Below, piece after piece: positions 53,896-61,925 of a stretch of DNA of 64,000 bases; position 1 is the first letter of the stretch, and each line of letters starts with the position of its first letter. Source of the DNA: JAZKAR01 sp040389065 (lineage in GTDB: Bacteria; Pseudomonadota; Gammaproteobacteria; Burkholderiales; Casimicrobiaceae). The notes beneath the pieces are model-generated. The model saw only the letters and a program-made list of their open reading frames with translations, did no database searches and was not told the DNA's origin. A program made the translations under genes and the position numbers. The DNA is taken from assembly GCA_040389065.1 (NCBI GenBank), contig JAZKAR010000008.1, positions 23,479-87,478 on the forward strand. Direction: 5' to 3'.

Positions 53896-55030
53896 ATGTT
53901 ATTTTGCCGTAATTACGATGGCACCACTGTAAAAGGCACTTACAGCTATGGCCCGCAAGGCTTTAGAGTCAAAAAAGTAGCTAATGGAAAAACGCTTCAG
54001 TTCTTATACTTACCTAGCGGTGAACTTCTTGGAGAATATGAACCCATTTCAGGCGGCTATCACGTTGACCGTGAGCATATTTATGTTGATGGCAAACCTG
54101 TGGCAGTACTTACAGATGGCGGAAGATCGAATGTAACAACTGCTCAACCTGTAGCCCCTATGGATTTAAACTACGTTCATACCGATGTGCTGGGTACGCC
54201 TCGCAAAATAACGCATGCTGATACGGGAAACCTGGTTTGGAACTGGTTACAGGATGATGCGTTTGGGGGTGGATGGAATTGCTTATAATTTAAGATATGC
54301 CGGACAGTACTTCGACTCTGAAACGGGGTTGCATGAGAGTCGGTATCGTTATTATGATCCTAAAACAGGTAGATATCTGACGCCTGATCCTATTGGATTG
54401 GCTGGTGGTATGCATCGGTATAACTATGTTAGTGGTGACCCGATTAACAAAACGGATGCTACAGGGCTTTGCCCATTGTGTGTTATTCCTGCCTTGATGG
54501 TAAGAGCTGCTATAGTTGGCGGTGTTGCCGATGCAAGTATTCAGCTTGCAACTCGGGGTAAGATTGACTGGTGGCAAGTCGCTGATACCGCTTTTGATGC
54601 TATGTTTTTTGGGTTGCTTCCCAGCTCTCCTGCAAAAGTAGCAGCGATAAATAAATCTAGTGCTTCAGTTCAGGCTTGCGCTGTAGAAAGTGCTGGTTCA
54701 GGTTTTAGTAACTTTATAAAAGCTGAAGGAAAAATTCAAGAGTCTTTAGGTATTTGGCCACCTCATAGAGGGGCTTACGGACCAGTCAAAAATATAGACC
54801 TCGGTGTAGGTACTGTAATTGATAGATATGGTTCAACATACGGTACATTTACTGCGCCTGTTGGAACTTCTTTCGGAGCAAGAGCCTTACCAGGCTCGTA
54901 TGAGACGCTGGCTCCATACAATCAATATAATGTAATCAATAAAATTGAGAATGTTACGCAAAGTAATGTTTTACCTTGGTTTGGTCAAACAGGCAAGGGA
55001 GTTCAATATGAGTTACCAAATTCTGTATAG
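53896..55030 (+). pseudogene. Orphan Rhs C-terminal module with TNT-type toxin tip (frameshifted)
   Basis: It starts abruptly inside an Rhs core (DGTTVKGTYSYGPQGFRVKK) and continues through HVDREHIYVDGKPVAVL and HTDVLGTPRKITHADTGNL. A GGGGG run at ~54269 shifts the frame; the rest continues in a frame open from 54215: YNLRYAGQYFDSETGLHESR, RYLTPDPIGL, then a variable tip. Tip residues from ~54752 (WPPHRGAYG, VIDRYGSTYGTFTAPVGTSF, RALP, PWFGQTGKGVQYELP) match the TNT/DUF4237 domain, an NAD+ glycohydrolase first known from CpnT. The shared part is nearly identical to 56824-57381. Removing one G would restore the frame, but the upstream ~5' Rhs portion is missing. Confidence 0.82.
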
Positions 55031-55065
55031 TTCCTGTTAGATAACGGATTTTTGGAGAAAGTAAG

Positions 55066-55299
55066 ATGAAACTGTCAGAGTTAAAAAGCATTATGGAATC
55101 TAAAAAGGTTCCACCATTAATGTATAGTTTAGAAGGAATCAAACAAGGAGAATGCCTTTGCATAGAGTCTGAAAATGGCATTTGGCATGTTTTTTATAAC
55201 AGCAGAGGTAAAATAACATTCTCGCAAGAGTTTTTAACAGAAGACGAGGCATGTAATAAATTTTATCAAATCGTGAAAAATGATTATGGTTGGAATTAA
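55066..55299 (+). CDS. Candidate immunity protein for the TNT-type toxin
   Basis: This 77-residue acidic small protein has GGAG 9 bases before its ATG and starts 35 bp after the toxin stop. Its single small domain (CLCIESENGIWHVFYNSRGK, EFLTEDEACNKFYQIVKND) fits an immunity protein. In polymorphic toxin loci the gene right after the toxin tip normally encodes its cognate inhibitor. I do not recognise a named Imm family, so the role rests on position. Confidence 0.6.
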   Translation: MKLSELKSIMESKKVPPLMYSLEGIKQGECLCIESENGIWHVFYNSRGKITFSQEFLTEDEACNKFYQIVKNDYGWN

Positions 55300-55500
55300 T
55301 TGCTTTATGTTGCAAAATCGGCTACAGCATGAATTAAGGTCAGAGTGAAATTTAGAGAGATATTAAAGTCCAGTATGAGAAAAAAATCACCCATCAGCAG
55401 CCCCATTAGTTTACTTATACGGATTTCAAACCTCTTGGCATTCATTGTCCTCACTAGATGCCATTCAAAAAGCTGAAGCCTTATTGAAAGGAGACTTAGC
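55300..55500 (+). pseudogene. Remnant of an upstream Rhs-locus gene
   Basis: The frame ending at the ATGA overlap around 55501 reads YGFQTSWHSLSSLDAIQKAE, then ALLKGDLA and a stop. It looks like the tail of a gene that was translationally coupled to the next Rhs gene; AAGGAGA just before 55501 is its strong ribosome site. Too little remains to name the product. Confidence 0.35.
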
Positions 55501-55842
55501 ATGAACACCCCCTTCCAGTACGTTTCAGCGTGTTAACGATTGCCCTTTTAGCGTCACACGTATTTGCGCTTGAGCCTATTAACCCTACCTATACAAATGA
55601 TAGCCTCAAACTATGAATATATTGCCCCTGGCATCTTAAGTAAAACTATTTACCCTGATGGCAGCAGCCGCATTATTCAAAAATTCACCTATTCAGGGCT
55701 ACCTTCTCTCATTGCTGAATGGTCATCTGCTTTCAACAGATACCGCTATCTTAATTTTAATTACAACCCTGACGGAAATCTCACCACTGTTTTTCCACCC
55801 AATGGGGTCAAGAAGAAAATAATGGTTCTTATGGCAGTGTGA
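55501..55842 (+). pseudogene. Broken 5' end of the second Rhs gene
   Basis: ATG 55501 follows AAGGAG. Reading with shifts gives a signal peptide (SVLTIALLASHVFALEPINP), then YEYIAPGILSKTIYPDGSSR and LNFNYNPDGNLTTVFPPNG, which is YD-repeat-like. At least three frame breaks are needed (about 55525, 55612 and, in an AAAA run, 55823), and most of an N-terminal Rhs core seems deleted. It shows that this Rhs protein was exported by a signal peptide, not only through a T6SS or wall anchor. Confidence 0.65.
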
Positions 55843-57782
55843 CTACCTATCAATATAATGGCTTTGGAGAGCGCATTGCAGAAAAGGCTCCTGAGATAGG
55901 AACCACGAACATTACCCGTGATGCAATGGGTAATCCGCTGCTTATTAAAGATGCTAAAAGCTCCACGACTCAAATCAGTTACGATTTACTGAATCGACCT
56001 ACTAGCAAAGTCATCAAAAACTCTAGCGGAACCGTCATCGACACATTTACCTATACTTATGACACGCCAAAAGGATATTTAAGCAGTATAAAGAACAATA
56101 CAGGAACACTCGCCTATACTTGGGCATCCACAGGAGAGCTGCTTACCCAAGCTCAGACGGTTGATGGCATGGTGCTAAAAACATCCTGGATCTATGATGG
56201 TGCAGGTCGCCCCACTCAGCAGACGCTTCCAAGCGGCAATCAAATCAATATGACCTATCAGCCTACAACAGGCTTGCTTGCTACGCTTACGGTAAAAAAT
56301 CCTACCGAAACATTTAGTCGTACTATCATCACCTCCCCCCGCTACGCCCCGTTTGGAGAACTACAAGGGTGGACATGGGGAAATGGCAGACCTCACCTCG
56401 AGCAACGCGATTTAACCGGTAAAACCATTCAAGTGCTTGATCGCCACACCGAAGCATTGCAATACAATGGCAAATCACAAATCATCAGCCGATCGGATTT
56501 AAACCCTAGCAGTCAATTTATTCCAATCGGGTCAGGTGATCAGTTTAGTTATACGTTTGATGCCTTTGATCAGCTACATATTCACACACTGAACCGAAAT
56601 GGTACGGCATCGACGCAAGTGCAAAACTGGTCGCCGAATGAAAATCGTGTGGATCCTAATACGACATTTTATGCCCAAAGCGGCAGCCCGGCAGTGTATA
56701 CCACCCAGCAATGGCTGCAGCAAAATGCCCAAGCTGCAATGTACGATGCAACAGGTAATTTAATTAAGCTGGGAACGCGCGGCTATGGTTACAATAGTCT
56801 TAACCAATTAACCAGCGTCAGCGATGGCACAACGGTTAAGGGAACGTATAACTACGGCCCTGATGGTTTTAGAGTCAAAAAAGTAGCTAATGGTAAAACG
56901 CTTCAATTGATGTATTTGCCTAGCGGTGAGCTAATGGGAGAATATCAACCTATTACAGGCGGCTACCACGTTGATCGTGAGCATATTTATTTAAATGGCA
57001 AGCCTGTGGCAGTGCTTTCGGATGGCGGCAGATCGAATGTCACCACCACCCAAGCTGTAGCGCCAATGGATTTAAATTATGTGCATACCGATGTCATCGG
57101 CACACCACGTAAAATAACCCATGCCGATACAGGAAACCTGGTTTGGACATGGCTGCAAGATGATCCTAATGAGGGTAATGCGCCTATTACCACGAATGGG
57201 ATCGTTTATAATTTAAGATATGCGGGGCAGTATTTTGATGCCGAGACGGGGTTGCATGAAAACCGCTATAGATTTTATGATCCTAAGACGGGTAGATATC
57301 TGACGCCTGATCCGATTGGGTTGGGTGGTGGTATGCATCGGTATAACTATGTCAATGGCGATCCGGTTAATAAGGTCGATCCGTTAGGATTGGCAGCAGT
57401 TATTGCTCCAGCAGCGCTGGAAGGATTAGGAGGGGCTGTAATTGAAGGAATTGGGTTCGTTGGTAGTGCCGTTGTAGCTGGTAAAATAGGATCAGATGTT
57501 ATTAATGCATCTAAAGATAAATGTGAGAACAGCGATTGTCCTCCATGTAGAACTGTATCAGGCAGAGTTGTGTCTGTCGGAACAATTGGCTATAGGCTTG
57601 ACTTGGTTCCACCAAGTAAGCCTCACTACCCATATAAAGGAAATCATTATAATTTTTACAAAGCAAACCAATCTCCTTCCCCTAAATGCATTTGTTTTTG
57701 GCAATCAATCGGTGCTGGAGATGCGTCAGGGGGTATGCCGCCTCCAGTCGGATCTATACCTATAGAACCGTTTATTAAATAA
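55839..57782 (+). CDS. Rhs/YD-repeat protein with cysteine-rich polymorphic toxin tip
   Basis: A 647-residue frame from GTG 55839, in reality the continuation of the broken frame upstream. Many YD-type repeats (TTYQYNGFGERIAEK, TYTYDTPKGYLSSI, YTFDAFDQLHIHTL) lead to the Rhs signature HVDREHIYLNGKPVAVL, NLRYAGQYFDAETGLHENRY and RYLTPDPIGLGGGMHRYNYV. After the core is a ~130-residue tip with CPPCRT, YRLDLVPPSKPHYPYKG and KCICFWQ. I have no name for this tip. Translation is uncertain because the native start is lost. Confidence 0.8.
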   Translation: MTTYQYNGFGERIAEKAPEIGTTNITRDAMGNPLLIKDAKSSTTQISYDLLNRPTSKVIKNSSGTVIDTFTYTYDTPKGYLSSIKNNTGTLAYTWASTGELLTQAQTVDGMVLKTSWIYDGAGRPTQQTLPSGNQINMTYQPTTGLLATLTVKNPTETFSRTIITSPRYAPFGELQGWTWGNGRPHLEQRDLTGKTIQVLDRHTEALQYNGKSQIISRSDLNPSSQFIPIGSGDQFSYTFDAFDQLHIHTLNRNGTASTQVQNWSPNENRVDPNTTFYAQSGSPAVYTTQQWLQQNAQAAMYDATGNLIKLGTRGYGYNSLNQLTSVSDGTTVKGTYNYGPDGFRVKKVANGKTLQLMYLPSGELMGEYQPITGGYHVDREHIYLNGKPVAVLSDGGRSNVTTTQAVAPMDLNYVHTDVIGTPRKITHADTGNLVWTWLQDDPNEGNAPITTNGIVYNLRYAGQYFDAETGLHENRYRFYDPKTGRYLTPDPIGLGGGMHRYNYVNGDPVNKVDPLGLAAVIAPAALEGLGGAVIEGIGFVGSAVVAGKIGSDVINASKDKCENSDCPPCRTVSGRVVSVGTIGYRLDLVPPSKPHYPYKGNHYNFYKANQSPSPKCICFWQSIGAGDASGGMPPPVGSIPIEPFIK

Positions 57783-57796
57783 GTAAGGTGTATGTA

Positions 57797-58036
57797 ATGA
57801 ACTATATTGATGGTCAAAAAATTATGATTGGAGATAGAGTTAGTTTAGGGGGAGGAATGGATGGAGTTGTAGTTTGTTCATTTGATGATAACCAATTTTC
57901 TTCAGACTTTCCTGAATCAGATTGGGGGGGATTTCTAAATACAGGCGTGCTAGTAAACTCTCGGCAAGCAGGTTCTATTCATTATCCTGTCCCAGATATA
58001 GATCTAGTGCTTATTGAAAGAAATAAAATAATTTAA
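57797..58036 (+). CDS. Candidate immunity protein for the Cys-rich Rhs tip
   Basis: This 79-residue protein (MNYIDGQKIMIGDRVSLGGG, then DGVVVCSFDDNQFSSDFP and DIDLVLIERN) starts 14 bp after the Rhs stop; AAGG precedes ATG 57797, while the open frame begins at GTG 57788. It resembles a small beta-barrel, and proteins of this look often follow Rhs genes. The immunity role is inferred from position; the tip-immunity gap is tighter than in the TNT pair. Confidence 0.6.
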   Translation: MNYIDGQKIMIGDRVSLGGGMDGVVVCSFDDNQFSSDFPESDWGGFLNTGVLVNSRQAGSIHYPVPDIDLVLIERNKII

Positions 58037-58047
58037 TGTGCGCGAGG

Positions 58048-58083
58048 CATAAACCAATACATAAACCAATACATAAACCAATA
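58048..58083 (+). repeat. Three exact 12-bp tandem repeats
   Basis: CATAAACCAATA is repeated three times, followed by a looser GGGTTAAACCAATAGGG. It lies in the 3' region after the immunity gene. Probably replication slippage; not a CRISPR (no spacers). Confidence 0.85.
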
Positions 58084-58140
58084 GGGTTAAACCAATAGGG
58101 TCAGTATAAATAGATTTTTTAATGTAGAAAAACCTTCCCC

Positions 58141-58171
58141 AACCCCGCGATTTGTTGCGGGGTTTTTATTT
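58141..58171 (+). terminator. Rho-independent terminator of the Rhs locus
   Basis: AACCCCGC pairs with GCGGGGTT across an 8-base loop and is followed by TTTATTTAT. Ends the Rhs/immunity transcript. Confidence 0.87.
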
Positions 58172-58230
58172 ATGCTATCCAATTAATAGGCTTTACCTTT
58201 AGCTGCTAAGGTTTCCCACCATCTTTTTAA

Positions 58231-58395
58231 TATGCTAAAAATGTTGCTGAAAAAAATGCTAAAGATAAGTTAGGCGCTAAATCTACCCACCACCCGCAAT
58301 GTCGTTGCAGAGATCCTAAGGGAGATCAAATTATTCCAATAAATCAAAGGGGCCCTACAAAGGGGTCAGACTCGATTGATATGAAAAGCAATTAA
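58231..58395 (+). pseudogene. Possible third toxin-tip remnant
   Basis: A 54-residue frame without a start (AKNVAEKNAKDKLGAKSTHH, PQCRCRDPKGDQIIPI) has a CRC pair and a basic, tip-like composition. It lies between the Rhs terminator and the RAYT element, whose left end it runs into. It may be the tail of a displaced Rhs cassette; identity unproven. Confidence 0.3.
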
Positions 58396-59160
58396 TGATA
58401 TGCTTTCACTCATCCAATTAACCTCATGTTTTATTTAATTATGGCACGTCTTACTCGCTTTATTCTCCCAGGGCAACCTCAACACGTTATTATTCGGGGT
58501 AATAATCGTGATCCTATATTTCTGACTAATCAAGATTATTCGTTTTATCTCGATATTCTAAAACGTGCTTGCGACAAACATTTTTGTGAATTACATGCTT
58601 ATGTTCTTATGACTAATCATGTTCATCTTTTAATAACACCCAATACTAGCGAAGGGCTATCCAAAACCATACAGATGATAGGCCGTTACTATGTACAATA
58701 TTTTAATTTTACCTATCATCGAACAGGTACCTTATGGGAAGGTCGGTATAAAGCTACTCTTATCGATAGTGATATTTACGCTCTATTGTGTTATCGCTAT
58801 CTTGAATTGAATCCTGTACGCGCTAATATGGTTAAACATCCTGCTGATTATCCATGGTCAAGCTATCGATATAATGCATTAGGAGAAAATAATCTAGTGG
58901 TAACACCACATGCTCAGTACACAGCATTAGGAAATAACCCAGAACAAAGACAAGAAGTCTACCGCTCTCTTTTCAATACCCATATTGATGAAAAAACTTT
59001 AGATGAAATAAGACAAGCAACAAATAAATCTTGGGTATTAGGCAACTCCTATTTCAAAGAAAAAATTGAACATCAGCTTAATCGCCGCACCACGCCACTT
59101 CCAAAAGGAGGTGATCGAAAATCAGAGGCATACAATATCAATCGAGTCCGACCCTTTTGA
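58359..59160 (+). mobile_element. RAYT element bounded by inverted repeats
   Basis: The transposase gene is flanked by 24-bp inverted repeats at 58359-58382 and 59135-59158 (22 of 24 matching; AAAGGGGTCAGACTCGATTG type). The right repeat is inside the last codons of the transposase. A further GGGGTCAGACTC copy is at 59304-59315. The element sits at the end of the Rhs locus. Confidence 0.75.
58441..59160 (+). CDS. REP-associated tyrosine transposase (RAYT, IS200/Y1 family)
   Basis: About 239 residues of the Y1-Tnp fold: MARLTRFILPGQPQHVIIRG opens it, the HUH motif is MTNHVHLLITP (~60), and the catalytic Tyr region is TIQMIGRYYVQYFN, followed by GTLWEGRYKATLIDSD and LELNPVRANMV. RAYTs cut and rejoin single-stranded DNA at REP/GTAG-type hairpins. 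ATG 58441 is the family start; the frame opens at 58426. A basic C-terminal tail (RRTTPLPKGGDRKSE) precedes residues encoded by the terminal repeat. Confidence 0.92.
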   Translation: MARLTRFILPGQPQHVIIRGNNRDPIFLTNQDYSFYLDILKRACDKHFCELHAYVLMTNHVHLLITPNTSEGLSKTIQMIGRYYVQYFNFTYHRTGTLWEGRYKATLIDSDIYALLCYRYLELNPVRANMVKHPADYPWSSYRYNALGENNLVVTPHAQYTALGNNPEQRQEVYRSLFNTHIDEKTLDEIRQATNKSWVLGNSYFKEKIEHQLNRRTTPLPKGGDRKSEAYNINRVRPF

Positions 59161-59370
59161 TTTCGTGTTGATTTCGTGATTTTTTAAAAAGAAGGCCTAA
59201 AAAGCATCCTTTGATGACGAAACCAAGGAATGAGTTAAAGATCGAACTTTTAAATTCATATGCCATTGATTTTAAATAATTATTTTCTTAAGTTAGTGCC
59301 ATTGGGGTCAGACTCTAAGGTATCCCCGTATTTTTGCTAATAATATGATTGATTTATAAAACTTCCAATA

Positions 59371-61065
59371 TTAATGCCGAACAAAACGATCTATAACATG
59401 AGTTGCCATTCCCTTAGCGAGCTCTCTTTCCTCAAAAAAGATGGTTCCAATACCTTCATTTCCTAATAAAACAGATTCTTCTTCGCTATGCGTACGAAGA
59501 ATAATTTCAATCGTTGGGTTAAGTGTACGAGCAGTTTCAGCCATTTGCCTTACATTAAGCGTATCGGGTGTAGCAATAACCAGCATGGCAGCATCAGCAA
59601 TATGTGCTTGAATAAGTACTGCTGGGTCTGCCGCATTACCAGAAACAGCGACAATCCCCTCCTTACGCAAGTTTTCAACAATTTCACGGTTTTGCTCTGC
59701 AATAACATAAGGAATACCTTGGGCATCAAGCGATTTGGCAATTCGCTGGCCCACTCGACCGTATCCTACAAGCACAACCTGCCCTTCAAGGTACTTACGT
59801 TCGGTACTCATAGGTAATTCAGCATACGGGTCTTGCCGTAATTCCATTTTACGCGCCATCTCAGAATGTTTAACTGCCCAGCGCCGTAATGGTGTAACAG
59901 CAGATAAAAGAAAAGAATTCATTGCAATCGAAATTAATAAGCCTGCCAAAATTAAACTCATGCCCTCAGCAGGCAATAATTTAAGCGATACACCTAGCCC
60001 GGCTAAAATGATTGAAAACTCACCAATCTGAGCTAAGCTAGCAGCAACCGTGAGTGCGGTAGTCAGCGGATAGCGTAATAGAAGCACAACTGCCATTGCT
60101 GCCAAGGCGTTCCCTAAAATAATAATGGCTGTTACGATCAGCACATTAATTGGCTGTTGAATCAAAATTGCAGGATTAACCGACATGCCTACCGAAACAA
60201 AAAACAGTACTGAAAATGCATCGCGCAGCGGTAGAGATTCTTCAGCAGCACGGTGGCTAAACTCAGATTCGCGCATGACAGTACCAGCAAAGAAGGCGCC
60301 TAGCGCAAATGACACACTAAATAAAGCAGAAGCCCCATAAGCAATGCCGATGGCAGTTGCTATTACAGATAATGTAAATAATTCGCGTGAACCCGTACGC
60401 GCTATTTGCCATAACATTGCAGGTAATACGCGCCGCCCTACCACCAGCATGAGAGCTATAAACGCTGACACCTGCAACAATGTTTGCCCAATCGTTATCC
60501 ATAAGGGTTTTGATTGCGCAGCTAAGGCTATAGGGCTGCCAAGTACGCCAGCTAGCGGAGGCAGCAGCACTAAAACTAACACGGTAGCCAGATCTTGAAC
60601 GACTAGCCAACCAACAGCAATGCGCCCGTTCATGGTATCTAACATGTTTCGTGCTTCAAGCGATTTAAGTAATACTACGGTACTAGCACAGGCTAACGAT
60701 AACCCAAAAATTAAAGCACCTCCAAAACTCCAATGCCATCCCCACGCTACAAACAACCCTAGCATTGTAGTTATTCCCATTTGCACGATGGCACCGGGGA
60801 TTGCAACGCGCTTAACGGCAAGCAAATCATCAGGAGAAAAATGCAGCCCTACCCCAAACATTAACAACATAACGCCAATTTCTGATAGCTGAGAAGCAAG
60901 GTGGGCATCAGCAACGAAACCAGGAGTAGCCGGGCCTATGATAATGCCTGCAACTAAATAGCCGACAAGTGTCGGCAGCTTGAGGCGCGCGGCAATAAAA
61001 CCAAAGATAAGAGCAACGCTAAAGGCAGCTGCAATAGTGGTAATTAAAGATAGGTTATGATCCAT
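59371..61065 (-). CDS. KefB/YbaL-type cation:proton antiporter (CPA2) with TrkA-N domain
   Basis: This 564-residue membrane protein has about 12 helices of the Na/H-exchanger fold (FGFIAARLKLPTLVGYLVAG, GVMLLMFGVGLHFSPDDLLA) and a cytosolic NAD-binding RCK domain (VVLVGYGRVGQRIAKSLDAQ). It would exchange K+ for H+ and may be gated by nucleotides, as in Kef systems. YbaL-like length without a C-terminal glutathione-sensor signature. No ancillary KefF/KefG gene nearby. Confidence 0.92.
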   Translation of the reverse strand: MDHNLSLITTIAAAFSVALIFGFIAARLKLPTLVGYLVAGIIIGPATPGFVADAHLASQLSEIGVMLLMFGVGLHFSPDDLLAVKRVAIPGAIVQMGITTMLGLFVAWGWHWSFGGALIFGLSLACASTVVLLKSLEARNMLDTMNGRIAVGWLVVQDLATVLVLVLLPPLAGVLGSPIALAAQSKPLWITIGQTLLQVSAFIALMLVVGRRVLPAMLWQIARTGSRELFTLSVIATAIGIAYGASALFSVSFALGAFFAGTVMRESEFSHRAAEESLPLRDAFSVLFFVSVGMSVNPAILIQQPINVLIVTAIIILGNALAAMAVVLLLRYPLTTALTVAASLAQIGEFSIILAGLGVSLKLLPAEGMSLILAGLLISIAMNSFLLSAVTPLRRWAVKHSEMARKMELRQDPYAELPMSTERKYLEGQVVLVGYGRVGQRIAKSLDAQGIPYVIAEQNREIVENLRKEGIVAVSGNAADPAVLIQAHIADAAMLVIATPDTLNVRQMAETARTLNPTIEIILRTHSEEESVLLGNEGIGTIFFEERELAKGMATHVIDRFVRH

Positions 61066-61382
61066 TTAATTCCCTAGGGGCGAATGGCAAAACACCAGCT
61101 ATTTTTCGTAGGTGGGCTACATGTATTTTAATATTCCAGCGCTTGTTTTGGCTTACCCGTATCTTCATACGTTAAGTGCTATTAGAACACTAATAAAACC
61201 TTCAATTAAAATGTTTATTAAACCTGATTTTAACTGTATTCTTACTTATAATACTGAACGGATTATCTTAATTGATCTTGTATTCACAAAGGTTAAGGTT
61301 ATGTAAATTTTTTTTGAACGCTTACTTTTTCATAAATAAAACGTTTATTATTTAAAGTAAATAAACGTTTCAGGAGACTATA
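61066..61382. other. Gap between antiporter and Tyr-rich protein
   Basis: AT-rich. It contains the kef promoter region (minus) and, near the other end, the palindrome at 61339-61370. A 64-codon frame at 61112-61306 lacks a ribosome site and reads like non-coding sequence. Confidence 0.5.
61339..61370. promoter_or_regulatory. AAACGTTTA dyad before the Tyr-rich protein gene
   Basis: AAACGTTTA (61339-61347) and TAAACGTTT (61362-61370) form an exact 9-bp dyad with a 14-base spacer, ending 12 bp before the start codon and just ahead of the CAGGAG ribosome site. It could be an operator, or a 5' hairpin that shields the ribosome site. Confidence 0.5.
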
Positions 61383-61697
61383 ATGAATAAAGCTATCAAA
61401 ACTTTTTTAGGCATCATCAGCCTAATGAGCATGGTGGTTCCTGCAGCGAATGCAAGAGGATTTATCAGTATTGGAATAGGATTACCATTGTATGCTCGTT
61501 CTGCTTATAGTGTACCTCCTATGTACTCGGCCTACCCTTACCGAAGCCCTTGGTATGGGCATTCTTACTATAGTGATGCCTGGGTAGAAGAACGGCCTGT
61601 ATATCGAACAACAACGCATTATTACTCTGAGCCTGTGGAGCCTTATCATGATGATGAAGGTGTGCCTCTCAACCCTAGAACACAAGAGATTGATTAA
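61383..61697 (+). CDS. Small Tyr/Pro-rich secreted protein
   Basis: A 104-residue protein with a signal peptide (KTFLGIISLMSMVVPAANA) and a mature part very rich in Tyr, Ser and Pro (GIGLPLYARSAYSVPPMYSA, PYRSPWYGHSYYSDA). Such sequences occur in envelope or periplasmic proteins of unknown role. CAGGAG lies 7 bases upstream. Single gene with its own dyad-containing leader. Confidence 0.72.
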   Translation: MNKAIKTFLGIISLMSMVVPAANARGFISIGIGLPLYARSAYSVPPMYSAYPYRSPWYGHSYYSDAWVEERPVYRTTTHYYSEPVEPYHDDEGVPLNPRTQEID

Positions 61698-61843
61698 CTC
61701 TGTAAGCGCGTGTGTATGGTTAGGCTTCAAGCAGAATAATAAGCAACAGGTAGTCTGGCAGCCAATGCAGAAAATTTTTAGTTAGGCGGTAGTATAGATG
61801 AGATGCTATAGCTCAGATTACTATTGCATGCTTGCTCTACTTA

Positions 61844-61881
61844 GGGGTTGGAAGCCCAATGGAACCGAAACGTACGCTAAG
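61844..61881 (+). repeat. Tn3-family-type 38-bp terminal repeat
   Basis: The 38 bp start GGGGT and end CGTACGCTAAG, with GGAAC...GAAAC in the middle. Length and layout match Tn3-family inverted repeats (GGGGT...TGGAACGAAAAC...TAAG). The sequence is followed by GCTAA tandem repeats. An inverted, 22/24-matching inner half is at 63924-63947. Confidence 0.7.
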
Positions 61882-61897
61882 CTAAGCTAAGCTAAGC
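61876..61897 (+). repeat. GCTAA tandem repeat
   Basis: Four exact GCTAA units at the inner edge of the Tn3-type repeat. Confidence 0.8.
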
Positions 61898-61925
61898 AAA
61901 TCAACCATGACCTTAAATATGCGAT

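Noticed and set aside
58048..58083. Possible short CRISPR array
   Set aside because: Units are directly adjacent without spacers and only 12 bp long.
61112..61306. 64-codon plus-strand frame
   Set aside because: No ribosome site, no family resemblance, lies in an AT-rich promoter region.
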